From positions 1-6,039 of the forward strand of contig JACRAG010000063.1 of the NCBI GenBank assembly GCA_016213455.1: a stretch of DNA of 6,039 bases. Reading direction: 5' to 3'. This DNA comes from Anaerolineae bacterium. Lineage in GTDB: Bacteria > Chloroflexota > Anaerolineae > Anaerolineales > Anaerolineaceae. Below, one piece after another: positions 1-6,039 of this stretch (position 1 is the first letter of the stretch; every line of letters starts with the position of its first letter). Below the pieces are notes generated by a model that did no database searches, had not been told where the DNA came from, and saw nothing but the letters and a program-made list of their open reading frames with translations. The position numbers and the translations under genes are program-made.

Positions 1-671
1 TGGGCAATCCCATCGAACGCGAGGACTACCGCCAGCGCCTGGCGCGCCTGATCCGCGTGGATGAGCGCGCTCTGATGGGCATTCAAGCCGGTGGAGCGCT
101 GCCCGGGCAAGCCCGCCGCCGCCCCCAGTTCAAAACCCCTGAAAAAGATAAACCCACCCTGGCCCCGCGCCTGCAGCCCGGGCGCGCGCTCGAAGCCCAC
201 CTGCTGCGCCTGCTGCTGCGCAACCCCGAGGTGCTGTTCAGCCTGAACCGCCTGCTGCAGCAGGCTCGCCTGGCACACTTTTCGGCGCAAGATTTTGAGG
301 AAGTGGACCACCAGGAGCTGTCCCGCCTGCTGGCTCAGTCGTTGGAGCAGGATCAGATGGACGCCTCGCGCTACATCGCCGAGTATGCATCGGATACCCT
401 GCAGGAGACCCTGCACGCGTACATGGAACCCTTCCAGGGCAGCGACCCCACCGCGCAGCGCATCTTCGAAGACATCGCCAACACGCTGCTGCGCCTGCGT
501 GAAACCCGCGTGCGTCAGAATCTGGATCAGCTGCGCTACCTGCTGGATGACGTTAAGGGCCAGGCTGAACTGCGCGCCAACATCGACGAACAGGCCAAAT
601 CCTACGCCGAAACGCTGGACCGCCTGCACAAAGCCCCGCGCCTGATCGTCAACAACTCCGGTTTGTTATAA
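1..671 (+). CDS. dnaG: DNA primase DnaG, C-terminal part (cut by left edge)
   Basis: DnaG makes the RNA primers for DNA replication and docks on the replicative helicase through its C-terminal domain. The frame is open from base 3 to the window edge and continues leftwards, so a GTG at 57 is an internal valine codon, not a start. About 222 residues are visible, roughly the last third of a normal 600-residue primase. The first visible residues (NPIEREDYRQRLARLIRVDE) match the end of the primase core, where the chain leads into the linker. A basic, proline-rich linker follows (visible residues about 37-60), then a helical helicase-binding domain beginning near LEAHLLRLLLRNPEVL and running to the C-terminus, which is rich in Leu, Arg and Gln. 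The catalytic Toprim and zinc-binding domains lie outside the window. The adjacent sigma factor gene supports the call, since dnaG-rpoD neighbourhood is common in bacteria. The C-terminal domain is poorly conserved, so identity rests mainly on the core end and the context. Confidence 0.85.
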   Translation, partial: GNPIEREDYRQRLARLIRVDERALMGIQAGGALPGQARRRPQFKTPEKDKPTLAPRLQPGRALEAHLLRLLLRNPEVLFSLNRLLQQARLAHFSAQDFEEVDHQELSRLLAQSLEQDQMDASRYIAEYASDTLQETLHAYMEPFQGSDPTAQRIFEDIANTLLRLRETRVRQNLDQLRYLLDDVKGQAELRANIDEQAKSYAETLDRLHKAPRLIVNNSGLL

Positions 672-681
672 AACCAGGGGG

Positions 682-706
682 TTGACAAAATTCATCCGGA
701 TATAAT
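682..706 (+). promoter_or_regulatory. Perfect -35-like and -10-like hexamers with short spacing
   Basis: TTGACA (682-687) and TATAAT (701-706) are both perfect sigma-70 consensus hexamers, but only 13 bp separate them instead of about 17. A standard holoenzyme would not be expected to use both together. TATAAT alone could serve as the -10 of an upstream rpoD promoter starting near 713, with a poor -35. TTGACA may instead be one of the TTGAC half-sites that recur across this gap. Confidence 0.25.
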
Positions 707-713
707 TCTTGAC

Positions 714-737
714 TTGTCAAAATATTGATTTTGACAA
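714..737. promoter_or_regulatory. Perfect 10-4-10 inverted repeat, probable operator before rpoD
   Basis: The arms TTGTCAAAAT (714-723) and ATTTTGACAA (728-737) are exact reverse complements around the 4-base centre ATTG. The repeat sits just upstream of the extended -10 box at 741-749, where a bound repressor would block polymerase. Further TTGAC/GTCAA copies occur at 682-686 and 709-713; the latter forms its own 5-2-5 palindrome with 716-720. The stem would have only two G-C pairs and lacks a T-run, so a DNA-binding-protein site is more likely than a terminator. I do not recognise the cognate regulator. Confidence 0.55.
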
Positions 738-740
738 TTG

Positions 741-749
741 TGGTATATT
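741..749 (+). promoter_or_regulatory. Extended -10 promoter of rpoD, giving a leaderless mRNA
   Basis: TGG-TATATT (741-749) fits the extended -10 pattern TGn followed by a 5-of-6 match to TATAAT. Counting 7 bases from the end of the box puts the transcription start at about 755-756, which is the A of the rpoD ATG. There is no good -35 hexamer at 17 bp (AATATT at 721-726), which extended -10 promoters can tolerate. No Shine-Dalgarno sequence precedes the ATG, consistent with a leaderless transcript. Confidence 0.5.
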
Positions 750-755
750 TAACCC

Positions 756-2375
756 ATGGTCCGGAAGAAGAACCCGACAAATCGCCCTGAGCCGGCTCGC
801 AAAGCTGGCGCCGCCCCCACCTCAGCCAGCCGGTCAAAGACCGCTGCGCCATCCGCCAAGAACGCCGAATCCGAGCCCATCGCCGACGAGGAAATTTTCC
901 CCGACAAGGATGAGCCGGAAGAAGCGTTGCCGATTTCGGCTGTCGAAGATTGGGGGGAGATCAACCTCGATGAACCGGTCGACCTGCTGGATACTTCCGT
1001 GGTCGCCCTGGAACTCTCCGAGGATCCAGTCCGGTTATATCTGAAGGAGATTGGGCAGATCAATCTGCTGGATGCCGACAGTGAATTCCGACTGGCAGCC
1101 CGCATTGAAGCGCTCCGTCTACTGGAGTCGCTGCAAAAGCACCACCCGGTAGACCAACCCAAACCCAACACTGCCCTGTATACCGCCATCGCGCGCGAGC
1201 TGATCACCTCCTGGGGCCGGCTCGTCGAAGATGCCCACAGCCTCCAGCAGGGCAACGTGCCTGACCTGAGCCTGACGGTCGCCGAAGCGCAAATGTTGCG
1301 CCGCCAGTGGCAGGCCGACGAACCCTCCTACCTGCGCACCTATCTCGACAACGGGATGTGGGGCAAAGATGCGTTATGGGATGGCCTGGTACGGCACGCA
1401 TTCAACATGTTTATTTGCATGTACCTCCTGCCTTCCACGACCGCAGAAAAACTGCTCGCCTCCCTGCGCAAACAGGATCAGATGCCGGATCTGGAATTCT
1501 TCCAGCGCAATCTGCCCTCTGAACAGGACCTGGGAGACGAGATCGACAGCACGCGCCGGCGGGACGAGGAAGCCAACAATACCTTGATCCGCGCCAACCT
1601 GCGCCTGGTGGTGAGTATTGCCAAGCGCTACCTGGGCCGCGGCATCTCCTTCCTGGATTTGATCCAGGAGGGCAACCTGGGCTTGCTGCGTGCGGTGACC
1701 AAATTCGATCCGGTGCGCGGCTTCAAATTCAGCACCTACGCCACCTGGTGGATTCGCCAGTCCATCAGCCGCTACATCGCCGAGCAGGCCCGCACCATCC
1801 GCATCCCGGTGCACCTGTTTGAAGCCATCACCCGCCTGCTGCGCGTGCAGCGCAGCATGGTGCAGCAGTTGGGGCGCGAACCTACTGCCGAAGAGCTGGC
1901 GCTGGAAGGCGGGCTGCTTTCTGAAGAAGATACAATCGCGATCAACCGCGCCCGCACGGACGGCAAACCCATCGACGCCGAGGTCATGCGCCGCTGGAAT
2001 TGGGCAACCGCCAAAGTCCAGCGCATCCTGCAGTCGGCAGAGGAGCCCGTCTCGCTGGAACGCCCGGTAGGCGATGAAGAAAGCAGCCAGTTGGGTGACT
2101 TCATTGAAGATGACGAAGCCCTGGAGCCGATGGACGCTGCCGCGCGCGAGATGCTGCGCGAGCAGGTGCAAAACGCACTTGGCGCGCTTTCCGAACGCGA
2201 ACGCCAGGTGCTGGAACTGCGCTTTGGACTGATCGACGGCAAAGACCACACCCTCGAAGAAGTCAGCCGCTACTTCAATGTCACCCGCGAGCGCATCCGG
2301 CAGATCGAAGCCAAGGCCCTGCGCAAACTGCGCCACCCCACCCGCAGCCGACACCTGCGCGAATATCTCTCCTGA
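756..2375 (+). CDS. rpoD: Primary RNA polymerase sigma factor RpoD (sigma-70 group 1)
   Basis: This is the housekeeping sigma subunit that directs RNA polymerase to -35/-10 promoters. The 539-aa protein has a basic then acidic low-complexity N-terminus (1-87), region 1.2 (about 88-119, [11 protein letters not shown]), a non-conserved spacer (about 120-265), region 2 (about 266-345, with the melting/-10 segment [13 protein letters not shown]), region 3 (about 346-430) and region 4 (about 470-539) with the -35-reading helix [20 protein letters not shown]. Residues matching E. coli R584, E585, R588 and Q589 are kept (R511, E512, R515, Q516). In region 2.4 Q335 is kept, but Ser338 stands where E. 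coli has Thr440. Region 3 has about 27 extra residues (393-419). The ATG at 756 is fixed because the in-frame codon at 750-752 is TAA; there is no Shine-Dalgarno. The gene follows dnaG by 84 bp, has its own probable promoter and operator, and is closed by a strong terminator. Confidence 0.97.
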   Translation: MVRKKNPTNRPEPARKAGAAPTSASRSKTAAPSAKNAESEPIADEEIFPDKDEPEEALPISAVEDWGEINLDEPVDLLDTSVVALELSEDPVRLYLKEIGQINLLDADSEFRLAARIEALRLLESLQKHHPVDQPKPNTALYTAIARELITSWGRLVEDAHSLQQGNVPDLSLTVAEAQMLRRQWQADEPSYLRTYLDNGMWGKDALWDGLVRHAFNMFICMYLLPSTTAEKLLASLRKQDQMPDLEFFQRNLPSEQDLGDEIDSTRRRDEEANNTLIRANLRLVVSIAKRYLGRGISFLDLIQEGNLGLLRAVTKFDPVRGFKFSTYATWWIRQSISRYIAEQARTIRIPVHLFEAITRLLRVQRSMVQQLGREPTAEELALEGGLLSEEDTIAINRARTDGKPIDAEVMRRWNWATAKVQRILQSAEEPVSLERPVGDEESSQLGDFIEDDEALEPMDAAAREMLREQVQNALGALSERERQVLELRFGLIDGKDHTLEEVSRYFNVTRERIRQIEAKALRKLRHPTRSRHLREYLS

Positions 2376-2390
2376 TCCAATCACCGATCA

Positions 2391-2422
2391 AGAGGCTGTC
2401 TGAATCCAGGCAGCCTCTTTTT
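2391..2422 (+). terminator. Rho-independent terminator of rpoD
   Basis: A 12-bp stem (2391-2402 with 2407-2418, one T-G wobble at 2399/2410) closes a 4-base loop AATC. It is followed by a T-run (2418-2422) and lies 15 bp after the rpoD stop codon. Stem, loop and T-tract are all as expected for an intrinsic terminator. Confidence 0.93.
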
Positions 2423-2528
2423 GCGTCTGTGATATCCCATATTTTGAGCATTATCCAAAAATGTCACAAATTATTCACTCCGTCTTTAACCTCCCTTTAT
2501 GGAAAATTTACCCGCTAAAAACCATACT

Positions 2529-2580
2529 GGTAGGTGAATGTGCATCACAAGGATAGGTGGTTCATATGAGACGCCTACCC
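2529..2580 (+). promoter_or_regulatory. Possible two-state RNA hairpin in the chemotaxis gene leader
   Basis: The segment CGCCTACCC (2572-2580) can pair with either of two upstream near-repeats: GGTAGGTG (2529-2536, 8 bp with one wobble) or GGATAGGTG (2551-2559, 9 positions with one A-C mismatch and one wobble). The two pairings exclude each other. The proximal hairpin would bury the AGGTGG ribosome-binding site of the mini-ORF at 2566; the distal one would leave it in the loop. It does not match a riboswitch class that I know. The pairing is seen directly; any switching role is inference. Confidence 0.35.
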
Positions 2581-2583
2581 TGA
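2566..2583 (+). CDS. Five-codon upstream ORF (possible leader peptide)
   Basis: ATG AGA CGC CTA CCC TGA encodes Met-Arg-Arg-Leu-Pro. It is preceded by AGGTGG (2555-2560) at 5 nt spacing, a better ribosome-binding site than many genes have. It ends 27 nt before the start codon of the chemotaxis gene. Its codons 3-5 make up the right arm of the leader hairpin, so a ribosome on it would open that hairpin. A proline before the stop codon is a feature known to slow termination. No protein function is expected; a translational control role is inferred and chance occurrence is quite possible. Confidence 0.3.
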   Translation: MRRLP

Positions 2584-2597
2584 AACTGGATTTCTAC

Positions 2598-2605
2598 AAA
2601 GGGAG
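2598..2605 (+). promoter_or_regulatory. Ribosome binding site of the chemotaxis gene
   Basis: AAAGGGAG lies 5 nt before the ATG at 2611 and supports that start codon. No competing in-frame start is better placed. Confidence 0.7.
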
Positions 2606-2610
2606 TAGGA

Positions 2611-4401
2611 ATGAATAATTTATTTAAGCACTGGTTCTTTGAATTCGGGGCGACAAATCTGCTGGCAGGTTTGTTCGTGCTGATTCTCACCGTCATCTGT
2701 GCCGTGATGGCTGCCGTCGGGGACGGCTTGTCCAGCACTACCATCGCTGTGGGGGGCGGATTAGCTGTGGTGGTCATCCTTATCGCCACATACCTCAATG
2801 CAAGCCGCCAGCACCGCAGTGTCAGCCTGCTGACGGAAGCAGTCAAAGCCATGAGCGCAGATCAACCGGCTGTGGCGCTGGAGAGCCTGGCGTCCCAGGA
2901 TAACCCGGCGGGCCGGCTGGCGATGGCAATTGAAGCGGCGCGCGAGCATTTCACTGAAAAACTGCATTGGCAAACTGCCATTTTGGACGCCATCCCCTTC
3001 CCGCTGTCCGTCACCGACATGAACATGAACTGGACCTTCATCAATAAGCCGGTGGAGAGCCTGCTGGGGGTCAAGCGCGAAACCGTGATGGGACACACCT
3101 GCAGCGAGTGGAACGCCAATATCTGCAAAACCGAAAACTGCGGTATCGCCCGCCTGCGCAAGAATTTCCTCACCACCATGTTCGATCAGGCTGGCGGTCA
3201 CTTCCGCGTGGACACTTCCTACCTTTACAACACCAAGGGCGAAAAGATCGGGCATGTCGAGGCGGTTCAGGACATCACCACCTTGATCGCCGGACAGCGC
3301 TACCAGGAAGTCGCCATCAACAGCATGGCAGGCTGCCTTTTTGAAATCGCAAAAGGCAACCTCGGCTTCGAAATTGCGGATCTGCCCAAGGCGGACAAAA
3401 ACACCGAGGAAGTGCGCCGCAACTTTGAAAAGATCAACACCAGCCTGATTCAGGCGCGCGACCGGCTCAGTTCAGCCATGCGCAGTGTGGTCGAGCATTC
3501 CGAGAAGGTCAGCCTGGCTTCCAGCCAGCTGGCAGCCGCTGCCACCCAGGCCGGACAGGCGACCTCGCAGATCGCTTCCACCATGCAGCAGGTCGCCAAG
3601 GGCACCTCGCAGCAAAGCGAATCGGTCACCCGCACCGCCGCCATCATCGACGATGTGACTCGCACGGTGGACGGCGTCTCAAAGGGTGTCGCCAACACGC
3701 AGGAAGCGGTGAAATCGGCCTCGCAGGTCTCCGAGTTGATCTCAGGCAGCAATGGCATCGCATTGAAGGTCAACCTGTCTGCGCAAAAAGTGCAGGAAAT
3801 GGGCGACCGCTCCAAACAGATTGGGATCATCGTCGAGACCATCGAAGATATCGCCTCGCAGACCAACCTGCTGGCGCTCAACGCCGCCATCGAAGCGGCC
3901 CGCGCCGGCGAACACGGCAAAGGCTTCGCGGTTGTGGCCGATGAAGTCCGCAAACTGGCCGAACGCGCCAGCTCTGCCACCAAAGAAATCAGCGGCCTGA
4001 TCCGTGACATTCAAAACACGGTTGGCGACGCGGTGAAGATCACCACCCAGGCCTCAGACACCATGCGCAACGTGGCCGGCGACCTATCAACCGCCATCAA
4101 CAGCGTCTCCTCCGTAGCCAACGAAAACGCCCAGGCGGTCTCCCGGCTGTCCAGCAACTCGACCGAGATGATCCAATCCATCGAGAATATTGCCAGCGTC
4201 AGCGAAGAGAACGGCGCAGCCGTGGAGGAAGTCTCCGCCTCAGCGGAAGAAATGTCCGCCCAGGTGCAGGAAGTCACCGCGGCTGCCCAGGCGCTGGCGG
4301 ATCTGTCGGAAGGCTTGCAGCAGGCTGTGGCGCAGTTCAACCTCGCCAATGCCGCGGTCAATTCGCCGGTCAGCCGCAGAAGCAGCGTTTACGCCAATTA
4401 G
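2611..4401 (+). CDS. Methyl-accepting chemotaxis protein with cytoplasmic PAS domain
   Basis: This 596-aa transducer would pass sensory input to the CheA-CheW kinase array and so control flagellar or pilus motility. Two hydrophobic helices (about 15-37 and 43-62) are joined by only about five residues, so there is almost no extracytoplasmic sensor. A HAMP-like linker follows TM2 (about 66-115, with [16 protein letters not shown]). A PAS domain spans about 120-225 and contains Cys164, Cys172 and Cys177. A second HAMP-like segment (about 232-282) leads to the signalling coiled coil (about 288-580). The hairpin tip is canonical: [20 protein letters not shown], then [18 protein letters not shown], at about residues 414-453. 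There is no NWETF-type CheR/CheB tether at the C-terminus (SSVYAN). The gene stands alone, with a terminator before and after it and no che genes nearby. Sensing of an internal redox, metal or cofactor signal is inferred from the topology and the cysteines; the ligand cannot be named. Confidence 0.95.
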   Translation: MNNLFKHWFFEFGATNLLAGLFVLILTVICAVMAAVGDGLSSTTIAVGGGLAVVVILIATYLNASRQHRSVSLLTEAVKAMSADQPAVALESLASQDNPAGRLAMAIEAAREHFTEKLHWQTAILDAIPFPLSVTDMNMNWTFINKPVESLLGVKRETVMGHTCSEWNANICKTENCGIARLRKNFLTTMFDQAGGHFRVDTSYLYNTKGEKIGHVEAVQDITTLIAGQRYQEVAINSMAGCLFEIAKGNLGFEIADLPKADKNTEEVRRNFEKINTSLIQARDRLSSAMRSVVEHSEKVSLASSQLAAAATQAGQATSQIASTMQQVAKGTSQQSESVTRTAAIIDDVTRTVDGVSKGVANTQEAVKSASQVSELISGSNGIALKVNLSAQKVQEMGDRSKQIGIIVETIEDIASQTNLLALNAAIEAARAGEHGKGFAVVADEVRKLAERASSATKEISGLIRDIQNTVGDAVKITTQASDTMRNVAGDLSTAINSVSSVANENAQAVSRLSSNSTEMIQSIENIASVSEENGAAVEEVSASAEEMSAQVQEVTAAAQALADLSEGLQQAVAQFNLANAAVNSPVSRRSSVYAN

Positions 4402-4429
4402 CTTTTTACTCAATCCCATTTACCGGTAC

Positions 4430-4459
4430 AAGGCTGCCTGGGCGATCCAGGCAGCCTTT
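4430..4459 (+). terminator. Hairpin terminator after the chemotaxis gene
   Basis: A perfect 12-bp GC-rich stem (4430-4441 with 4447-4458) closes a 5-base loop GCGAT, 28 bp after the stop codon. Only three T residues follow, so it is a weaker intrinsic terminator than the rpoD one. It lies between convergent genes and could also slow polymerase arriving from the right-hand operon, though that side has no T-run. Its core is nearly identical to the rpoD terminator. Confidence 0.75.
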
Positions 4460-4477
4460 GATTCACCCGACCTCAGG

Positions 4478-5269
4478 CTAACTCGAAGCGCTGGCGTAAC
4501 GCCGCAGCCCCTGGCTGAACAACCAGGTTGAACCCGTGAAAAGCAGACCGGCGAGCGCCAGGCTGCCCAACAATGCCGGCAGGGTCTGCTGACCGTTGAG
4601 AGCCTGCGCCGGAAACGTGGTAATCACCCCCACCGGGATGATCCAGGTGAGCAGAAAGCGCACAATCCCCGGGTAAAGACCGACCGGATAACGCGCCAAT
4701 TGAAAGATGGCGTCCAGCACCCAGGTGAAGAGCAGCGCAGGGTTCCAGAAAGACACCGCCGCGAAAGCGAGCTGCAGCGAGTAAAGCACGATCACCCCGG
4801 CTGCCAATCCCAGGAAAAAGCCGCCCATTTGCGCCAGCGTCAACGCCTGATCACTGCGCAGGGCGGCAGCCACCAAAACCGCCACGCCGAACGCCAGATC
4901 GACCAGTGAGAAAAGCCGCCACTGGCGAAAGGTGACCAGGAACTGCGCGTTAACCGGCCTGAGCAAGGCGAAATCAAAATTGCCATTCCAGATTTCCTGC
5001 CCAAGTCCCGCCAGCGCCTCCATCCCGGGACCGATAAAGAGACCGCGCAGCGCGGTGACCACCAGGTAAACCCCGAACACCCCCAGGGCTGCCTCATACG
5101 TCCATCCCTGGATTTGACTCACCTGCAAAAAGAGCACCCGCATTCCAGCCACGCCGACGCCCAGGTTCAAGAGCGAGTGAAAGAGGCTGAGCCAGAAATT
5201 CGAGCGGTACATCAGATCCTGTTGAGCAGAAGCGCGCACAAAACACCCGATCAATCGCAAGAAACGCAT
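4478..5269 (-). CDS. ABC-2 type exporter permease (COG3694-like), second permease gene
   Basis: This 263-aa protein is a six-helix inner-membrane permease of the ABC2_membrane_6 (DUF990) kind, which pairs with a second permease and an ATPase to export an unknown substrate. Family features are YRSNF (21-25) before the first helix, a cytoplasmic IWNGNFDFALLRPVN segment (93-107) after helix 2, ARYPVGLYPGIVRFLLTWIIPVG (starting at 192), and the C-terminal GLRRYAS. Hydrophobic stretches lie at about 24-48, 58-80, 118-137, 147-172, 203-222 and 231-252. A longer reading from an ATG at 5290 is possible, but the ATG at 5269 has GGGAGG at 5 nt and lies one base after the stop of the upstream gene, so I prefer it. 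That spacing implies translational coupling and a 1:1 heterodimer. The substrate cannot be told from the sequence; this family has no general assigned substrate. Confidence 0.88.
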   Translation of the reverse strand: MRFLRLIGCFVRASAQQDLMYRSNFWLSLFHSLLNLGVGVAGMRVLFLQVSQIQGWTYEAALGVFGVYLVVTALRGLFIGPGMEALAGLGQEIWNGNFDFALLRPVNAQFLVTFRQWRLFSLVDLAFGVAVLVAAALRSDQALTLAQMGGFFLGLAAGVIVLYSLQLAFAAVSFWNPALLFTWVLDAIFQLARYPVGLYPGIVRFLLTWIIPVGVITTFPAQALNGQQTLPALLGSLALAGLLFTGSTWLFSQGLRRYASASS

Positions 5270-5270
5270 A

Positions 5271-6039
5271 TCACCCTCCCACAGCCGCATAACGCCGCAA
5301 ACCGGTTTGCCATAATATCCGGGTCAACCCGGCAGCCGCCGCCAACCAGAAAAGCTGGAGCGCGAAACCGGTCACAACTTCACTCACCGTCATCGGACGC
5401 AGCAGCACTTCCACCGGGAAGCTGATCATGTATCGGAATGGGAGCACGGTGGCAATCCCTTGCAGCCCCTGGGGCAGCAGCGCCACCGGCGCAACCACCC
5501 CGGCGAGCAAAAACACCAGCGAATCCTGAAGGGCAAGCAGCGCGTCCGCGCGGGTGGACCAAAAAGCCAGCAGAGCCAGCCAGCACCCCCACAGGAATCG
5601 CAGCGCCCATGCCAGCATCAGGCTGATCAGGAAGAGCACAATGTTTCCCCAACCGACATTCAGTTCCAGTCGAAGCAGCAGCGCGAGCACGACACATACC
5701 GGCACAACAAAAACCAGGTAGACCACTTTACCGGCTCCTTCACTTGCCAGGACATTGAATAATGCCGGCATCGGACGCAGCAGCCAGGCGTTCAACCCTC
5801 CTTCCCGAATCACATCTCCCAGGGTCCAGTTGGCCTGGGCATAGGTGATCTGATTGACCAGCGCCAGAACAAGATAATAGCTGACAAATTCAGACTGATC
5901 GAAGCCGGAGACACCGCCTTTCGCGGCTGCCGCCATCCAGACCGCCATTGCCACCAACGGTGGAACCATCCAACCGAAAGCCAGGATGAAGAAGAAACTG
6001 CGATACTGCAGCCAGGAGGACCAGGTGCTGCGAATTAAA
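5271..6039 (-). CDS. ABC-2 type exporter permease (COG4587-like), first permease gene, cut by right edge
   Basis: This is the partner permease of the gene that follows it, also of the ABC2_membrane_6 type with about six membrane helices. The frame stays open beyond the ATG at 5969 up to the window edge, and those 23 extra residues (including STWSSWLQYRSFFFILAFGW) look like the basic N-terminus and first helix seen at the same place in the partner (YRSNF). The ATG at 5969 is therefore internal. About 255 residues are visible, so probably fewer than about 15 are missing. Family marks are IREGGLNAWLLRP (visible residues 77-89) after helix 2, LPFRYMISFPVE (199-210) and the C-terminal GLRRYAAVGG. 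Its TGA is one base before the start of the next gene. An ATPase gene is expected upstream, outside the window; its absence here leaves the exporter's substrate and direction unproven. Confidence 0.87.
   Translation of the reverse strand, partial: LIRSTWSSWLQYRSFFFILAFGWMVPPLVAMAVWMAAAAKGGVSGFDQSEFVSYYLVLALVNQITYAQANWTLGDVIREGGLNAWLLRPMPALFNVLASEGAGKVVYLVFVVPVCVVLALLLRLELNVGWGNIVLFLISLMLAWALRFLWGCWLALLAFWSTRADALLALQDSLVFLLAGVVAPVALLPQGLQGIATVLPFRYMISFPVEVLLRPMTVSEVVTGFALQLFWLAAAAGLTRILWQTGLRRYAAVGG
5275..5280 (-). promoter_or_regulatory. Ribosome binding site that decides the start of the second permease
   Basis: On the minus strand GGGAGG is followed by 5 nt and then ATG at 5269. The TGA stop of the upstream permease (5273-5271) falls between them. 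The alternative ATG at 5290 has no comparable site at the right distance. Confidence 0.75.

Larger units (their letters stand above)
2423..2610 (+). promoter_or_regulatory. AT-rich leader and promoter region of the chemotaxis gene
   Basis: This gap must hold the promoter of the chemotaxis gene, because the rpoD terminator isolates it from upstream transcription. The first 100 bases are AT-rich. I could not find a well-spaced sigma-70 pair: TTGAGC (2444-2449) has only weak AT-rich partners, and no sigma-28 or sigma-54 consensus is clear. The last 80 bases carry the hairpin and mini-ORF described separately. Confidence 0.4.

Noticed and set aside
57..59. GTG at 57 as the start of a separate 204-aa gene
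   Set aside because: The frame is open to the left edge and the residues before it (NPIEREDYRQRLARLIR) read as continuous DnaG sequence, so this is an internal codon.
714..740. Inverted repeat as a dnaG terminator
   Set aside because: The stem is nearly all A-T pairs and no T-run follows, and it lies against the rpoD promoter, so an operator is the better explanation.
1374..2384. Long open frame on the minus strand opposite rpoD (336 codons)
   Set aside because: It is a shadow of the GC-rich rpoD coding sequence; the plus-strand product is an unmistakable sigma factor and the minus product shows no recognisable domain.
2534..2548. CRP-like site GTGA-N7-TCAC
   Set aside because: CRP-family sites of this type use a 6-base spacer; with 7 bases and a 4-base arm it is not distinguishable from chance.
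2521..2590. Cyclic-di-GMP (GEMM) riboswitch before the chemotaxis gene
   Set aside because: GGTAGGT resembles part of the GEMM consensus and such switches do precede chemotaxis genes, but the conserved GCAAA-type segment and the two-stem layout are missing.
3450..4010. Minus-strand open frames opposite the chemotaxis gene, including 186 codons
   Set aside because: They are Ser/Ala/Thr-rich mirror translations of the coiled-coil repeats and have no supporting start signal.
1..6039. A new defence, mobile or multi-gene system
   Set aside because: All genes belong to known families in ordinary arrangements; there are no repeats of CRISPR type, transposase remnants, recombinase genes or attachment-site duplications.

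Overview
This window looks like chromosomal DNA from a GC-rich bacterium, most likely Chloroflexota of the Anaerolineae type. That placement is an inference from the sigma factor's build (a large spacer after region 1.2 and an extra segment inside region 3), the dnaG-rpoD gene order and the general protein style; there is no rRNA or other marker here to prove it. No mobile element, CRISPR array, tRNA or rRNA is visible, and no gap between genes exceeds 300 bases.

Left part (1-2422, + strand): the C-terminal third of DNA primase (dnaG, cut by the left edge) is followed after 84 bp by rpoD, the housekeeping sigma-70 factor, which ends in a strong intrinsic terminator. This is the conserved dnaG-rpoD pairing of bacterial macromolecular-synthesis operons. 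The short gap between the two genes is AT-rich and unusually structured: a perfect 10-4-10 inverted repeat, four copies of TTGAC/GTCAA, and an extended -10 box placed so that transcription would begin at or next to the rpoD ATG. There is no Shine-Dalgarno sequence and an in-frame stop lies just upstream of that ATG, so a leaderless rpoD mRNA with an operator next to the promoter is the best reading.

Middle part (2423-4477, + strand): a single methyl-accepting chemotaxis protein of 596 aa with two N-terminal membrane helices, almost no extracytoplasmic domain, a cytoplasmic PAS domain carrying a three-cysteine cluster, HAMP-like linkers and a complete signalling hairpin. It therefore probably senses an internal (redox, metal or cofactor) signal. 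Its 5' leader contains a five-codon ORF with a good ribosome-binding site inside a potential switching hairpin. The gene ends in a hairpin that shares a 13-base identical core with the rpoD terminator.

Right part (4478-6039, - strand): two adjacent, translationally coupled permease genes of an ABC-2 type exporter (ABC2_membrane_6, COG3694 and COG4587 style), converging on the chemotaxis gene. The upstream permease is cut by the right edge with probably only a few residues missing; the ATPase gene is expected just outside the window. The downstream permease should start at 5269 rather than at the longer ATG at 5290.

No new multi-gene system is evident. The items most worth following up are the regulatory DNA before rpoD, the mini-ORF/hairpin leader of the chemotaxis gene, the cysteine-bearing PAS domain, and the insertion in sigma region 3.
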